From positions 682,001 to 746,000 of the forward strand of contig NZ_CP086136.1 in assembly GCF_017565645.3 (NCBI RefSeq): DNA of 64,000 nt, read 5' to 3'. The notes beneath the pieces are model-generated. The model did not search any database. It saw nothing but the letters and a program-made list of their open reading frames with translations, and was not told where the DNA came from. Both the position numbers and the translations under genes were made by a program. Positions 35,335 to 44,086 of the stretch are shown in pieces. Positions within the stretch are counted from its first letter, which is position 1. Each line of letters begins with the position of its first letter. This DNA is from Bradyrhizobium barranii subsp. barranii (GTDB lineage Bacteria > Pseudomonadota > Alphaproteobacteria > Rhizobiales > Xanthobacteraceae).

Positions 35335-36263
35335 CAGCGTACCCGCGTGCGATCGAGTTCATCGGCGAACATGGTCTTGATCTGGTCGCCGTCATGGAGC
35401 GAAGAGCCGGCGTCGGCCACGACGATTTCGCCGACCTCGAGGCCTTCCAGGATTTCCGTCGCGCTGTCGGACGACAGCCCGACCCGTACCTTGCGCGTCT
35501 CGACAATATTGTTTTTGACGACCTGAATGGTGAGATGGTCGATCGCGGTCTTGGGGATCGAGACGCCGCAGCTTCGCTTGGCGTCGATCGAGGCGCGGGC
35601 AAACACGCCGACCTTGAGCGATGGATTGTTGGTGACGCTGATGCGGACGCGGCCGAGCTGCGTGGTGCGGTCGATTTCGGGCGCGACCAGCCGGACCCGG
35701 CCGATCAAATCGGGCGCGTCATCGCGGCTGATGCGCACGGTCGCGCCGGGATTGAGCTTGGGCATGTGCACCGCCGGGACCTGGGCGTCGAGCTCGATCT
35801 CGTTGTTGACGGCGATGCGGAACATCGGGCCGGCCTGCGGCGAGGCGGGCGCGCCGACGATGGTGCGCACTTCGGTGACGAGGCCTGGCGCAGGCGCCTT
35901 CAGCGAGATCGGGCCTTGCGGGCCGGGTCTTTGCGGCTGGCCGGGGATTTGCGGCGGCGCCGTCAGGCGCGCCAGCTCCTGATTGTCGGTGACCATGGCG
36001 CCTTCGGTGACGAAGAGGTCGGTGACCCTGGAGCCTTCCTGGTCGGCGACGACCACGGCCTCGCGGCGTGGCACGAAGAAGCCGGTCACCCGCACGAGGT
36101 CGGAGAAGCAGGCGTTGGTCGACTTCGTCACGATGACGAGCGCCTCGCTCGGCGTTTCCTTCGCCTCGGGGCGATGCCGATGCTCGAACAGATAATAGCC
36201 GACGCCGAGCGCAACGACGAACACCACGGTTCCGGCAGGCTTGAGATATTCGGAGGCGTTCAT
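35334..36263 (-). CDS. RND efflux periplasmic adaptor subunit
   Basis: 309 residues from ATG 36263 (MNASEYLKPAGTVVFVVALG), anchored by one N-terminal helix. It has the adaptor's lipoyl-like halves (GSRVTDLFVTEGAMVTDNQE, ISLKAPAPGLVTEVRTIVGA), a beta barrel and the membrane-proximal end LEVGEIVVADAGSSLHDGDQ. It joins the RND pump to an outer-membrane channel. It is homologous to the orphan adaptor at 12747-13634, sharing CFSD and S-C-x-V segments. It lies first in the two-gene operon. Confidence 0.92.
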   Translation of the reverse strand: MNASEYLKPAGTVVFVVALGVGYYLFEHRHRPEAKETPSEALVIVTKSTNACFSDLVRVTGFFVPRREAVVVADQEGSRVTDLFVTEGAMVTDNQELARLTAPPQIPGQPQRPGPQGPISLKAPAPGLVTEVRTIVGAPASPQAGPMFRIAVNNEIELDAQVPAVHMPKLNPGATVRISRDDAPDLIGRVRLVAPEIDRTTQLGRVRISVTNNPSLKVGVFARASIDAKRSCGVSIPKTAIDHLTIQVVKNNIVETRKVRVGLSSDSATEILEGLEVGEIVVADAGSSLHDGDQIKTMFADELDRTRVR

Positions 36264-36336
36264 CGCCGGATTGTCCTGGCCTGGCTCACGGCCATCCGCA
36301 CGAGGCCTGCTGAGAGCGTTTCCCTGAAATAAAGCG

Positions 36337-36360
36337 GCGTCCCGCAAGGCTGCGGGACGC
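36337..36360 (-). terminator. Terminator after the OmpA-family gene
   Basis: A 10-bp perfect stem GCGTCCCGCA / TGCGGGACGC with a 4-base loop. Read on the minus strand it is followed by CGCTTTATTT, as expected for a rho-independent terminator after the gene ending at 36441. On the plus strand it is followed by GCTTTT, so it may work in both directions. Confidence 0.7.
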
Positions 36361-36440
36361 GCTTTTGAAGCAAGACTTTACACCACATCACGACTTGGCA
36401 CTTCAAAGGATTTGGCACTTCAAAGGATTACGTCGTGCTC

Positions 36441-37112
36441 TCACTTCGATGCGGTGGTCTTGTTTTCCATGTTGACGACCTGGACCCGACGATTGACCTC
36501 CGCCATCGGCTGGGCCGGGTCCTTCAGCTTGCTCTTGCCGTAGCCGACGGTGACGAGATCGGTCGCGGCGATGCCATACTTGTCGACGAGGTAGCGCTTG
36601 ATCGAATCCGCGCGGCGCTCCGACAGGTCCTGATTATAGCCCTCGCCGCCGGCGGCGTCGGTGTGGCCGGCAACCACGAAGGTCGAGCCCTTCAGGTCGG
36701 GGCTGGTCAGCGCGCGACCGAGTGCCTGTACCGAGGCGAGCGACTTGGCGCTGATATTGGCCGAGTTGTAGTCGAACGTGATTTCAAGATCGATATTCGG
36801 CTTGTCCTTGGCCACCGACGCGATCTCTTCGCGCTCGGTCGACGAAAGCGAGCGCGTCGAGCGGCCGCGCACGGACTGGATCAGCTTGGTTTCCGCCGCA
36901 CTGGGTGCGGGATCGGCCTGCGGGGCGATCGAGAGGCCGCGGGTCAACGGCTTCTTCGGCGGCGGCGCTAGCGCGCGGACGATCTCGTCCTCGGTGACGT
37001 TCTTGCTGTTGCCGTCGTCGCCCGCGAATGCGAGCGGGGTCGTCAGCGACAGAGCGGCGCCGACCGTGATGATGGACAGGATCGCGGTAAATCCCTTTGC
37101 AGCCAATCTCAT
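36441..37112 (-). CDS. OmpA-family peptidoglycan-binding protein
   Basis: 223 residues. A signal peptide (GFTAILSIITVGAALSLTTPLAFA) precedes a Pro-rich linker and a C-terminal OmpA-like domain: ITFDYNSANISAKSLASVQA, VVAGHTDAAGGEGYNQDLSE with RADSIKRYLVDKYGI, and NRRVQVVNM. The Asp and Arg residues that bind diaminopimelate in this domain are present. There is no beta-barrel domain, so it is a periplasmic wall-binding protein. AGGAGGG sits 8 bases before the ATG. It follows the caspase-TPR gene by 145 bases in the same direction. Confidence 0.9.
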   Translation of the reverse strand: MRLAAKGFTAILSIITVGAALSLTTPLAFAGDDGNSKNVTEDEIVRALAPPPKKPLTRGLSIAPQADPAPSAAETKLIQSVRGRSTRSLSSTEREEIASVAKDKPNIDLEITFDYNSANISAKSLASVQALGRALTSPDLKGSTFVVAGHTDAAGGEGYNQDLSERRADSIKRYLVDKYGIAATDLVTVGYGKSKLKDPAQPMAEVNRRVQVVNMENKTTASK

Positions 37113-37257
37113 TGCCAGTCCCTCCTGCGCAGCTGACCGCGCGGTTCCAAAATTCCTGCAATGGCCCCCCGGGAAAGGCCGCCTGCGGCATCCGTCGGTT
37201 AGTCTTCCCTGAGCCGCTGAGGGTTCGAGGCGTCTGTCGCCTCAACTCAAAAAAATA

Positions 37258-38781
37258 CTAGCGTACTCCGTAGCTTGCGAACTCCTGAACAATGTTCGGG
37301 TCCATCGCCTTGGCATTGGCGATGTCGAGCGCGCCTTCCTGCGCCGAGCCGTTGCGCTGCTTGGCAATCCCGCGGCCAAAGAGCGAGGAGGTCAAGCGCG
37401 GGTTGATCTTCAGGGCTGCGTCGAAATCGGCGATGGCGTTCTTGACCGCTCCCGATTTCAGATTGACGAGCCCCCGGCTGTCCAGCGCATCGACGAAATT
37501 CGGCCGCAGCCGCAGCGCCTCGTTGCAATCCTTCAGCGCGCCCTGGAGGTCGCCGACCACGGTGCGGGTCCAGCAGCGGTTGTTCAGCGCCTCGACGTCC
37601 TTCGCGTTGATCCGAAGCGTCTCGTCGAAATCCTTGATGGCCAAATTGTAGGCGCCCTTGCTGGCATAGACCTGACCGCGCCGGTACAGCGCATTCACGT
37701 CATCAGGATTGGCGGCGATCTTGGCTGTCAGGCCCTTGATGGTCGGATCCTCCGCCAGCGCGGCCGCGCTCGGCCCGCTATCCATGCTCGGTGCGGGGGT
37801 GGTCTCGGCTGGTTTCACCGGCGGTGGCGCCGGCGGCAAGGCGGCCTCGACCTGCGGTTTCGGTGAGGGCGCCGGAGCAGGAGCAGGTGCTGGCGCAGGT
37901 GCCGCTGCCGCTGCCGTGTCCGCCGGCTTCGGCGGCGGAGGCGGTGCGGGCGGAGCCGGCGGCGGGTTGTTGGCGACGACCGGCGGCGGCGATGGCGGCG
38001 GTGCCGTCATCGACGGACGCGATCCGCCGGCGCCTGGAATGAAGGAAAAATCCTCGGCGAGCGACGAGGAGATCCACGGCACCTGTTCGCCGCGCGAGGC
38101 GCGGGTGACGCCCATCTTGGTGCGGTTCAGCGTCTCCTCGGCCATCAGGTCGGGGACGCGGATCTCCTTCAGGAGCTCCTGGACGAACAGGCTGTGCTCG
38201 CCGCCAGCGTCCGAGACCACCGAGGCCAGTGCCGCCGAGTACATCACCAGCGTGCCGTTCGGCGCGATGACCGGCGTCAGGCCGGCCGAGAAGCTACGGA
38301 ACCGGCGCTCGAAGGGATTGCGCCTGGAGGCGTCGACCAGCGCGATCTTGACGCCCGCGCCGCGGGTATTGAGCTCGCCGAGCACGGTCTCCAGGCTGAA
38401 ACCGTCGCGGCGCACGTCGGATTCGGTCCAGATCTGCGCGTCGATCGGCAGCATGTAGCTCTGGCGCGCCGACTGGATGCCGAAACCGCTGAAGAAGATC
38501 AGCGCCACCGAGCCCGGCTTGATCTTGCCATAGAGCTTGTCGAACGCGCGGCGCATGCCGTCGCCGGTCAGGTTCTCGCCGATTTCAACGGAAAAGCCGT
38601 CGCGCTTGAGCTCGTCGGCGACGTCGCGCGCGTCGTTGAGCGGTTCCTTCAGCGGGGCGTCCGCGTCCGGATATTTGGCGTTGCCGATGACCAACGCATA
38701 ACGGTCGCCGGCGGCCAGGGATGGCGCAACCGGGACGAGCGAAACGAGCAAGGGCAGAAGAAAAAGGAAGCGAATTTTCAT
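37258..38781 (-). CDS. Caspase-fold protein lacking catalytic His and Cys, with TPR repeats
   Basis: 507 residues: a signal peptide (FLFLLPLLVSLVPVAPSLAA), a peptidase C14-like domain (about 25-245), a Pro/Ala-rich linker (about 255-345, PPPAPPAPPPPPKPAD) and about three TPRs (about 350-490, DVNALYRRGQVYASKGAYNL). The catalytic sites are changed as in the paralogue at 11635: FFSGFG (Phe100 for His) and VDASRRNP (Ser152 for Cys). The rest of the fold (YALVIGNAKYPDADAPL, YMLPIDAQIWTESDVRR) is well kept, so this looks like a maintained pseudo-enzyme that binds partners in the periplasm. Confidence 0.85.
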   Translation of the reverse strand: MKIRFLFLLPLLVSLVPVAPSLAAGDRYALVIGNAKYPDADAPLKEPLNDARDVADELKRDGFSVEIGENLTGDGMRRAFDKLYGKIKPGSVALIFFSGFGIQSARQSYMLPIDAQIWTESDVRRDGFSLETVLGELNTRGAGVKIALVDASRRNPFERRFRSFSAGLTPVIAPNGTLVMYSAALASVVSDAGGEHSLFVQELLKEIRVPDLMAEETLNRTKMGVTRASRGEQVPWISSSLAEDFSFIPGAGGSRPSMTAPPPSPPPVVANNPPPAPPAPPPPPKPADTAAAAAPAPAPAPAPAPSPKPQVEAALPPAPPPVKPAETTPAPSMDSGPSAAALAEDPTIKGLTAKIAANPDDVNALYRRGQVYASKGAYNLAIKDFDETLRINAKDVEALNNRCWTRTVVGDLQGALKDCNEALRLRPNFVDALDSRGLVNLKSGAVKNAIADFDAALKINPRLTSSLFGRGIAKQRNGSAQEGALDIANAKAMDPNIVQEFASYGVR

Positions 38782-39148
38782 AATCAGCGCGGTCCAGCCA
38801 AAAAGGCGCCGTTACCAGCTTGCGCCGCGGCGACCTTAACTTACGCAATGTGCATTATCAAACCGCGGAAGGGGGGCGTCAACCGCTTGGAGATTCGGCA
38901 TTATCGCGACAATTGACCGCGATGCATGGGCGCGCCGGGAGGGGAATAAACGGACTGTCACGGTTGTGCTCGGCGCCATCTGGTTCGACTCTGCGGCAGG
39001 ATGCTGGAGCGGCCGCGACAAAGAAGATGTGAGGGGTCTCACATAGCAGGCTGGACGCTGTCGCAGCCCTCCGGTGTTTGACCTTTGCTGCGGACAATGG
39101 CTTGGTGCGCTCGATCGTCCCCGAAGGTCCAACTCAGAAAAGAAAACC
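38782..39148. other. Gene-free divergent intergenic region
   Basis: About 365 bases between the caspase-TPR gene and the lactonase-like gene. Open frames here are short. No strong hairpin, repeat or known operator is seen; promoters of both flanking genes are expected. Confidence 0.5.
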
Positions 39149-39955
39149 ATGGGAAACGCCTACGAAATCTACGCCCTGCGTTATGCGACGATGTCGCCAC
39201 GCACCCCCAACATGAACTTCCTTCAGCCCGACCCGCATGACAGCGCGGCGCAGGATCTCGACTATTTCGTCTGGCTGATCCGAGGGCAGGGCCGCGAGAT
39301 CCTGGTGGACACCGGTTTCAACGCCGAGGAGGCGAGCGCGCGGGCGCGCAAGCTGACGCTCAATCCGGTCGATGCGCTGGAGCGCTTTGGCGTCGCGGCG
39401 TCGAGCGTTCGCGACATTATCGTGACGCATCTGCATTACGACCACGCCGGCAATCTCGATCGCTTCTCGAACGCGCGCTTCCATCTCCAGGAGCGCGAGA
39501 TGGCTTACGCGACGGGACGCTGCATGTGCAACGGACTGCTGCGACATCCGTTCTCGGTCGAGCACGTCACGCAGATGGTGCGCCATGTCTATGGCGAGCG
39601 CGTCAATTTCTATTCCGGCGACGGCGAGATCGCGCCCGGCGTCACCGTGCACCGTGTCGGCGGCCATTCCGACGGCTTGCAGGTGGTCAAGGTCGAGACC
39701 GCGCGCGGGCCGGTGGTGCTGGCGTCCGATGCCGCGCATTACTACGCCAATCTGCAGCGCAAGAGCCCGTTCCCCATCGTCTACAATATCGGTGACATGG
39801 CGCAGGGCTGGGAGACGATCGAACGCCTCGCCGGTCATCCTGACAGGTTCATTCCCGGCCACGATCCGATCGTCACGGAGATCTATCCGCGTGCCAGCGA
39901 CAAGGTCGATGCCTGGGCGCTGCATTTGCCGCCGTCGCGGTCGTTTGCGAAATGA
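39149..39955 (+). CDS. N-acyl homoserine lactonase-like MBL-fold hydrolase
   Basis: 268 residues from ATG 39149 (MGNAYEIYALRYATMSPRTP). The metal site is intact: THLHYDHAGN (HxHxDH), a later His in VGGHSDGLQVVKV, the bridging Asp in LASDAAHYY and the final His in FIPGHDPIV. This arrangement, including the SDAAHYYAN segment, is typical of the AiiA/AttM lactonase branch that opens acyl homoserine lactones. No signal peptide. Other lactones are possible substrates. The ribosome binding site is weak, and it stands alone in its orientation. Confidence 0.85.
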   Translation: MGNAYEIYALRYATMSPRTPNMNFLQPDPHDSAAQDLDYFVWLIRGQGREILVDTGFNAEEASARARKLTLNPVDALERFGVAASSVRDIIVTHLHYDHAGNLDRFSNARFHLQEREMAYATGRCMCNGLLRHPFSVEHVTQMVRHVYGERVNFYSGDGEIAPGVTVHRVGGHSDGLQVVKVETARGPVVLASDAAHYYANLQRKSPFPIVYNIGDMAQGWETIERLAGHPDRFIPGHDPIVTEIYPRASDKVDAWALHLPPSRSFAK

Positions 39956-40110
39956 CGGAATCCGGGGCGTGTACTTGCGAGTCCTAAGCGCGGCTCAGAT
40001 CAGGCGGGCCTGATGTCCGCTGCGCTCCTGAAAGCAGCGCGCAAAGGAGCATCGCCGGAGGTTCGATTCGGGCCATTTGCGGAAAAAGGGCCCTGCTATC
40101 ATAGGTATCT

Positions 40111-40791
40111 TTAATTTTTGAGTGCCTCCTGATCACATCGATCACTACGCCCTTGGGGCCGAGGGGCCGATGAATCTGTTACGCCCCGTGTCGCCGTGCA
40201 TTCGCGCTGCTCTAATGCGGGAATGAACGCTAACTTTCCGTTCTTGAAATCGAACGCTCCGAAATAGGTCCAAGTATCGGAAGGTGTTCCGTACCGAAGG
40301 GTATCGATGGTGCGCCCTTTTGGGTCAACCATGTAGTCATCATAGGTTGGCCCCAATACCGCGACCCGTCCGTCACCAATGAGATAGATGCTCGTTCTTG
40401 GCCAGTGCGTCCAGTCAAAGGCGGACATGCCTTGTCGGATCACACCGGCAGCATTTCTTACGACGAGGTAGCGCCCCGAGTCGTTGCTCCAGTGCAAATA
40501 AAACTCAAGTCCGATAGTGGCTTCCGAGTTAGGAAGCACGGTCTCCGCAGTTTCGGCAGGAACAAGCATCGATCTGACGATATACCAAGATACGGGAATA
40601 AAGAGCGTCAAGATCGGCGCAGTGATCAGCATAAGAGCGATCAGCAATAGACGAGCTCTCGTTCGCCGCACTCGGGCGACGATTAATATCCATAGAACTG
40701 CAACGCCAACCGCGCAGACAATCATAGTTGAGGTGTACTGTTCCCCAAGGATTAGGGTTCCAGCGTCCCGAAGGTTGATCTGCAAGCTCAT
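40111..40791 (-). CDS. Membrane protein of unknown function in a lower-GC patch
   Basis: 226 residues with two N-terminal membrane helices (MIVCAVGVAVLWILIVARVR and ARLLLIALMLITAPILTLFI) and a globular C-terminal part. I recognise no domain. Codon use is less GC-biased than in the neighbours (many A/T third positions), suggesting recent gain. The ending is Arg-rich and polar (GVTDSSAPRPQGRSDRCDQE). It stands alone between genes of the usual composition. Confidence 0.6.
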   Translation of the reverse strand: MSLQINLRDAGTLILGEQYTSTMIVCAVGVAVLWILIVARVRRTRARLLLIALMLITAPILTLFIPVSWYIVRSMLVPAETAETVLPNSEATIGLEFYLHWSNDSGRYLVVRNAAGVIRQGMSAFDWTHWPRTSIYLIGDGRVAVLGPTYDDYMVDPKGRTIDTLRYGTPSDTWTYFGAFDFKNGKLAFIPALEQRECTATRGVTDSSAPRPQGRSDRCDQEALKN

Positions 40792-40998
40792 TGCCTACAC
40801 CGAAATGCCAAAAAGTCACGCGCCAGGTTGCATACGCCTAGTCCATCAACCTTTATCGGCGTGAAATGCTCAAGTTTGAATGATCGGGGCGAAGTCCGCT
40901 TTGGGGCAAAAGCGCCGGTTCGAGCTTCAGCCGGCGACTTCCGGTCTGACCTCTTCTTCGGACATGTTCAGCCTCTGAGACGGGCGGCGGGCGTGGCG

Positions 40999-41763
40999 TC
41001 AGCGAGTGCCGGCAGGATCCCGGCAAGCAACGATATCGCGGGGAGATTTTCGAGCCGCTACCTCCGGCGGAGAGAATACCGCCAGGTATCCTCCGTCCCC
41101 TGCGAGCTTATATGTGGCAACCTCGCGATAGCCGACGGCGGTCAATTCGCAGCGCAAGAGCTCAATTGGCGTGCCATGCTTCGACGTCGGAAGCTCAAGA
41201 TCGACAATTCCGACCCGCGCATCCTGCTTTAGAGCGGCCGCGAGATTGTAGAGGAAGGCATAGGGTTGGGCTATCTCGTGATACATGTGCACGAGGATTG
41301 CAGCATCCAGCGAGGAAGCGGGCAGACGCGGGTCGTGTGGTTCGCCGAGGGCGAATTGCACGTTAGTCAACTTCAGACGTTCTGTTCGCGTGGCGAGCTC
41401 GATGAGGTAATCCCGCGTGACGTCCTGGGCAACGACAGAGCCGGCGGGGCCGACGAGGTGCGAGAGCCTGACCGTGTGGTAGCCGCTGCCTGCTCCAATG
41501 TCGCCCACTGTCATACCTGGTTTCAGTTCAAGAGCACGTGCGATTTGACCGGCCTCATTGAGGGCGTCTCGGCGCTCTTCGGCGGCGCGGCGCGGGCTGA
41601 CGATCCGTGCAACAGGGCGCTGTGGTGAGGGAAACTCGTCTGCAGCGACTCCGGGGGAAGCCAGATAACCTATGTCAGCGGCGTATGCGCGAGTTGCGGC
41701 AAACGCCGCAAGTAGCGCCGTTATATAAGCCAGTGCCGTCACGGACCTGCCAAGCTTTCTCAA
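40999..41763 (-). CDS. Exported SAM-dependent methyltransferase
   Basis: About 255 residues. The N-terminus (TALAYITALLAAFAATRAYA) is a signal peptide, unusual for a methyltransferase. The SAM site is clear: MTVGDIGAGSGYHTVRLSHL (motif I) with a following acidic loop (VVAQDVTRDY), and LDAAILVHMYHEIAQPYAFL. Start: TTG at 41763 with GGGAGG 5 bases upstream is preferred; the frame is open to 41775 and a GTG lies at 41742. Exported homologues occur in several proteobacteria; the substrate is unknown. SAM is cytoplasmic, so the signal could instead be a membrane anchor. Confidence 0.78.
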   Translation of the reverse strand: MRKLGRSVTALAYITALLAAFAATRAYAADIGYLASPGVAADEFPSPQRPVARIVSPRRAAEERRDALNEAGQIARALELKPGMTVGDIGAGSGYHTVRLSHLVGPAGSVVAQDVTRDYLIELATRTERLKLTNVQFALGEPHDPRLPASSLDAAILVHMYHEIAQPYAFLYNLAAALKQDARVGIVDLELPTSKHGTPIELLRCELTAVGYREVATYKLAGDGGYLAVFSPPEVAARKSPRDIVACRDPAGTR

Positions 41764-41808
41764 TCGGCCTCCCAAAAGCCGACGTCTGCACCTCTATGAG
41801 TACGCGCC

Positions 41809-42309
41809 CTAATACGCCTCTTTCGCGTCGGCCTCTTCGCTGGTCTGGACCAGGTCGAGGCTCTGTTCGATCTTGCCGAGCAGGGCCGAGAGCTGCTTCC
41901 GCTCCTGCGCGGAGAGGCAGGCGAGGATCTCGTCTTCCCGTCGCAGCAATTGCGGGAACAGCTCTTCGTACAGCGCGCGACCCTTCTTCGTCAGTTGCAG
42001 GCGGAATTCGCGGCGGTCGGCTTCGTTCTCGACCCGCTCGATCAGCCCCTGGTGCAGCAGCGTGGTCACGGCGCGGCTGATGGTGGATTTGTGCGTGCGC
42101 GTGCATTGCGCGATGTACTGCGCGCTACAGGCATCGTTGCGGAAGCCGAGCGTGGCGATCACGCGCCAGGCCGGAATGTCGAGGCCGTGCCGCTCCTGAT
42201 ATTCGACCGCAAGCGCGGAACTCACCTCGGCCGCCAGCCGGTTGAGGCGGAACGGCACGAACTTGAACAAATCGAGCCGCGCCTTCGGCCGCAATGAAGC
42301 CTCGTCCAT
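41809..42309 (-). CDS. MarR family regulator beside the homogentisate genes
   Basis: About 166 residues from ATG 42309 (MDEASLRPKARLDLFKFVPF), though a TTG at 42351 is also possible. The winged helix-turn-helix reads YIAQCTRTHKSTISRAVTTL and then LIERVENEADRREFRLQLTK (the MarR wing with D-R-R). It is divergent from the FAD monooxygenase gene, with a palindrome at 42400-42419 between them. It probably represses the homogentisate operon and its own gene until an aromatic ligand binds. Confidence 0.87.
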   Translation of the reverse strand: MDEASLRPKARLDLFKFVPFRLNRLAAEVSSALAVEYQERHGLDIPAWRVIATLGFRNDACSAQYIAQCTRTHKSTISRAVTTLLHQGLIERVENEADRREFRLQLTKKGRALYEELFPQLLRREDEILACLSAQERKQLSALLGKIEQSLDLVQTSEEADAKEAY

Positions 42310-42399
42310 CTCTTGTCTCTTCAGCGCCGCATCGCTGGATGTCCTCGCCAAGGCTTGCGCTCCGAATTCCAGTTGACGGCCGGCCGGCTCCGGTCCAAA

Positions 42400-42419
42400 A
42401 TAGTTGCACGTGAGACTAT
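42400..42419. promoter_or_regulatory. Palindromic operator, likely for the MarR regulator
   Basis: ATAGTTGCACGTGAGACTAT is a dyad: arms ATAGT and ACTAT around a central CACGTG, with 16 of 20 bases symmetric. It lies 42 bases before the FAD monooxygenase start and about 90 bases from the MarR start, where a MarR dimer would block both promoters. Confidence 0.65.
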
Positions 42420-42461
42420 CTAGCAGATCAGTCCTCTCTTGACCAGAGCCGAGGTTAGCGC

Positions 42462-44078
42462 ATGGCGCAGGCCAATACGCAGCAGGCCAAAACCCAGTTC
42501 GGCTATCGCCGCCACCCCGACCAGGATCGTCCCGGCCAGAGTGCGGCCGAGCATCCCGTGGTGGTCGTCGGCGCGGGGCCGGTGGGGCTGTCGCTCGCGA
42601 TCGACCTTGCCCAGCGCGGCCAGCGCGTCGTGCTTCTGGATGATGCCGACCGGATCGGCGAAGGCTCGCGCGCGATCTGCTTCTCCAAGCGGTCGCTCGA
42701 ATATTGGGACCGGCTCGGCGTCGGCGACCGCATGGTCGAGAAGGGCGTGGTGTGGAGCGTCGGCCGCATCTTCCATGGCGAGTCGCAGCTTTACCAGTTC
42801 AACCTGCTGCCGGAAGACGGTCACAAGCGGCCGGCCTTCATCAACCTCCAGCAATATTACGCCGAGGCCTATCTGGTCGATCGCATCAGCGATCTGCGCG
42901 AGATCGATCTGCGCTGGCGCAACAAGGTGACGGCGCTTGAACAGCGCAACGATTCCGTCGCGCTGACGATCGAGACGCCGGAGGGCGCCTATCGCCTGCA
43001 CGCGCAATATGTCGTCGCCTGCGACGGCGCGCGCTCGTCGCTGCGGCAGATGGTCGGCGCCGAGTTCGCGGGACAGGTGTTCGAGGACCAGTTCCTGATC
43101 GCCGACGTCAAGATGACCGCGGAGTTCCCGACCGAGCGCTGGTTCTGGTTCGATCCGCCGTTTCATGCCGGCCGCTCCGCGCTGCTGCACCGTCAGCCCG
43201 ACGACGTCTGGCGCATCGATCTCCAGCTCAATCGCTATGCCGATCCCGTCGTCGAGAAGAAGCCGGAGAACGTGCGGCCGCGGATCGCGCGCATGCTCGG
43301 TCACGACAAGTTCGAGTTCGAGTGGATATCGCTCTACAAATTCCAGTGCCGGAGGATGGATCGCTTCCTCCACGGCCGGGTGATTTTTGCGGGCGATTCC
43401 GCGCATCAGGTCTCGCCCTTCGGTGCGCGCGGTGCCAATTCCGGGCTAGAAGACGCGGAGAATCTGTCCTGGAAGCTCGATCGCGTGCTGCGCGGGACCT
43501 CGCCCGCGAGCCTGCTCGAAAGCTACCATGTCGAGCGGAGTCTCGCGGCCGACGAGAACATCCGCGAATCCACCCGCTCGACCGATTTCATGGCGCCGAA
43601 CTCGCATCAGGAAGCGCGGCTGCGCAAGGCGGTGCTGTCGCTGGCTAAGGAGACCGAATTCGGCAAGCGCATGGTCAATGGCGGGCGGCTCTCGGTGCCG
43701 TGCAGCTACGACTCGCCGCTGTCATCGCCCGATGCGGAGGCGTGGCGCGGCGGACCGTTGCCCGGCTGCTCCATGCTCGACGCGCCCGTTGGCGAGCAGG
43801 CCTATCTGACCGACGCATTCCGCCGGGGTGGAACGGACTTCACCTTGCTGTCGTTCAGCAATGGCGCGGCGATCGATGCGCCCGATGGCGTCAAGGATAT
43901 CCGCATCGGTACCGAGGGCGGGCTTGCCGACCCCTCGGGCCTTGTCGCAAAGCGCTATGGCGCCGAGTCAGGTACTGCCTATCTGCTCAGGCCCGACGGC
44001 TACGTTGCGGCGCGCTTCCGACATCCGACGCGTGCGGCGATCGCGGCCGCGTTGTCGCGGGCCCAAGGCTTGAATTGA
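42462..44078 (+). CDS. FAD-dependent aromatic monooxygenase (PheA/MhpA-like)
   Basis: 538 residues of the group A flavoprotein monooxygenase type. The FAD-binding Rossmann start is VVVVGAGPVGLSLAIDLAQR, with the conserved DG motif VVACDGARSSLRQMVG and the GD motif VIFAGDSAHQVSPFGARGAN. The enzyme probably hydroxylates a phenolic ring with NAD(P)H and oxygen. It leads a cluster with homogentisate dioxygenase, so its product may feed that pathway, but the substrate is not readable. GAGG precedes the ATG. Confidence 0.85.
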   Translation: MAQANTQQAKTQFGYRRHPDQDRPGQSAAEHPVVVVGAGPVGLSLAIDLAQRGQRVVLLDDADRIGEGSRAICFSKRSLEYWDRLGVGDRMVEKGVVWSVGRIFHGESQLYQFNLLPEDGHKRPAFINLQQYYAEAYLVDRISDLREIDLRWRNKVTALEQRNDSVALTIETPEGAYRLHAQYVVACDGARSSLRQMVGAEFAGQVFEDQFLIADVKMTAEFPTERWFWFDPPFHAGRSALLHRQPDDVWRIDLQLNRYADPVVEKKPENVRPRIARMLGHDKFEFEWISLYKFQCRRMDRFLHGRVIFAGDSAHQVSPFGARGANSGLEDAENLSWKLDRVLRGTSPASLLESYHVERSLAADENIRESTRSTDFMAPNSHQEARLRKAVLSLAKETEFGKRMVNGGRLSVPCSYDSPLSSPDAEAWRGGPLPGCSMLDAPVGEQAYLTDAFRRGGTDFTLLSFSNGAAIDAPDGVKDIRIGTEGGLADPSGLVAKRYGAESGTAYLLRPDGYVAARFRHPTRAAIAAALSRAQGLN

Positions 44079-44086
44079 GGATTCGC

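Noticed and set aside
37226..37252. GAGGCG-TCTGT-CGCCTC hairpin near an A-run, considered as a terminator
   Set aside because: On the minus strand, where the neighbouring genes run, the T-run comes before the hairpin, so it does not fit a rho-independent terminator.
40050..40075. GGTTCGATTCG-like segment resembling a tRNA T-loop
   Set aside because: No matching acceptor, D or anticodon stems could be laid out around it.
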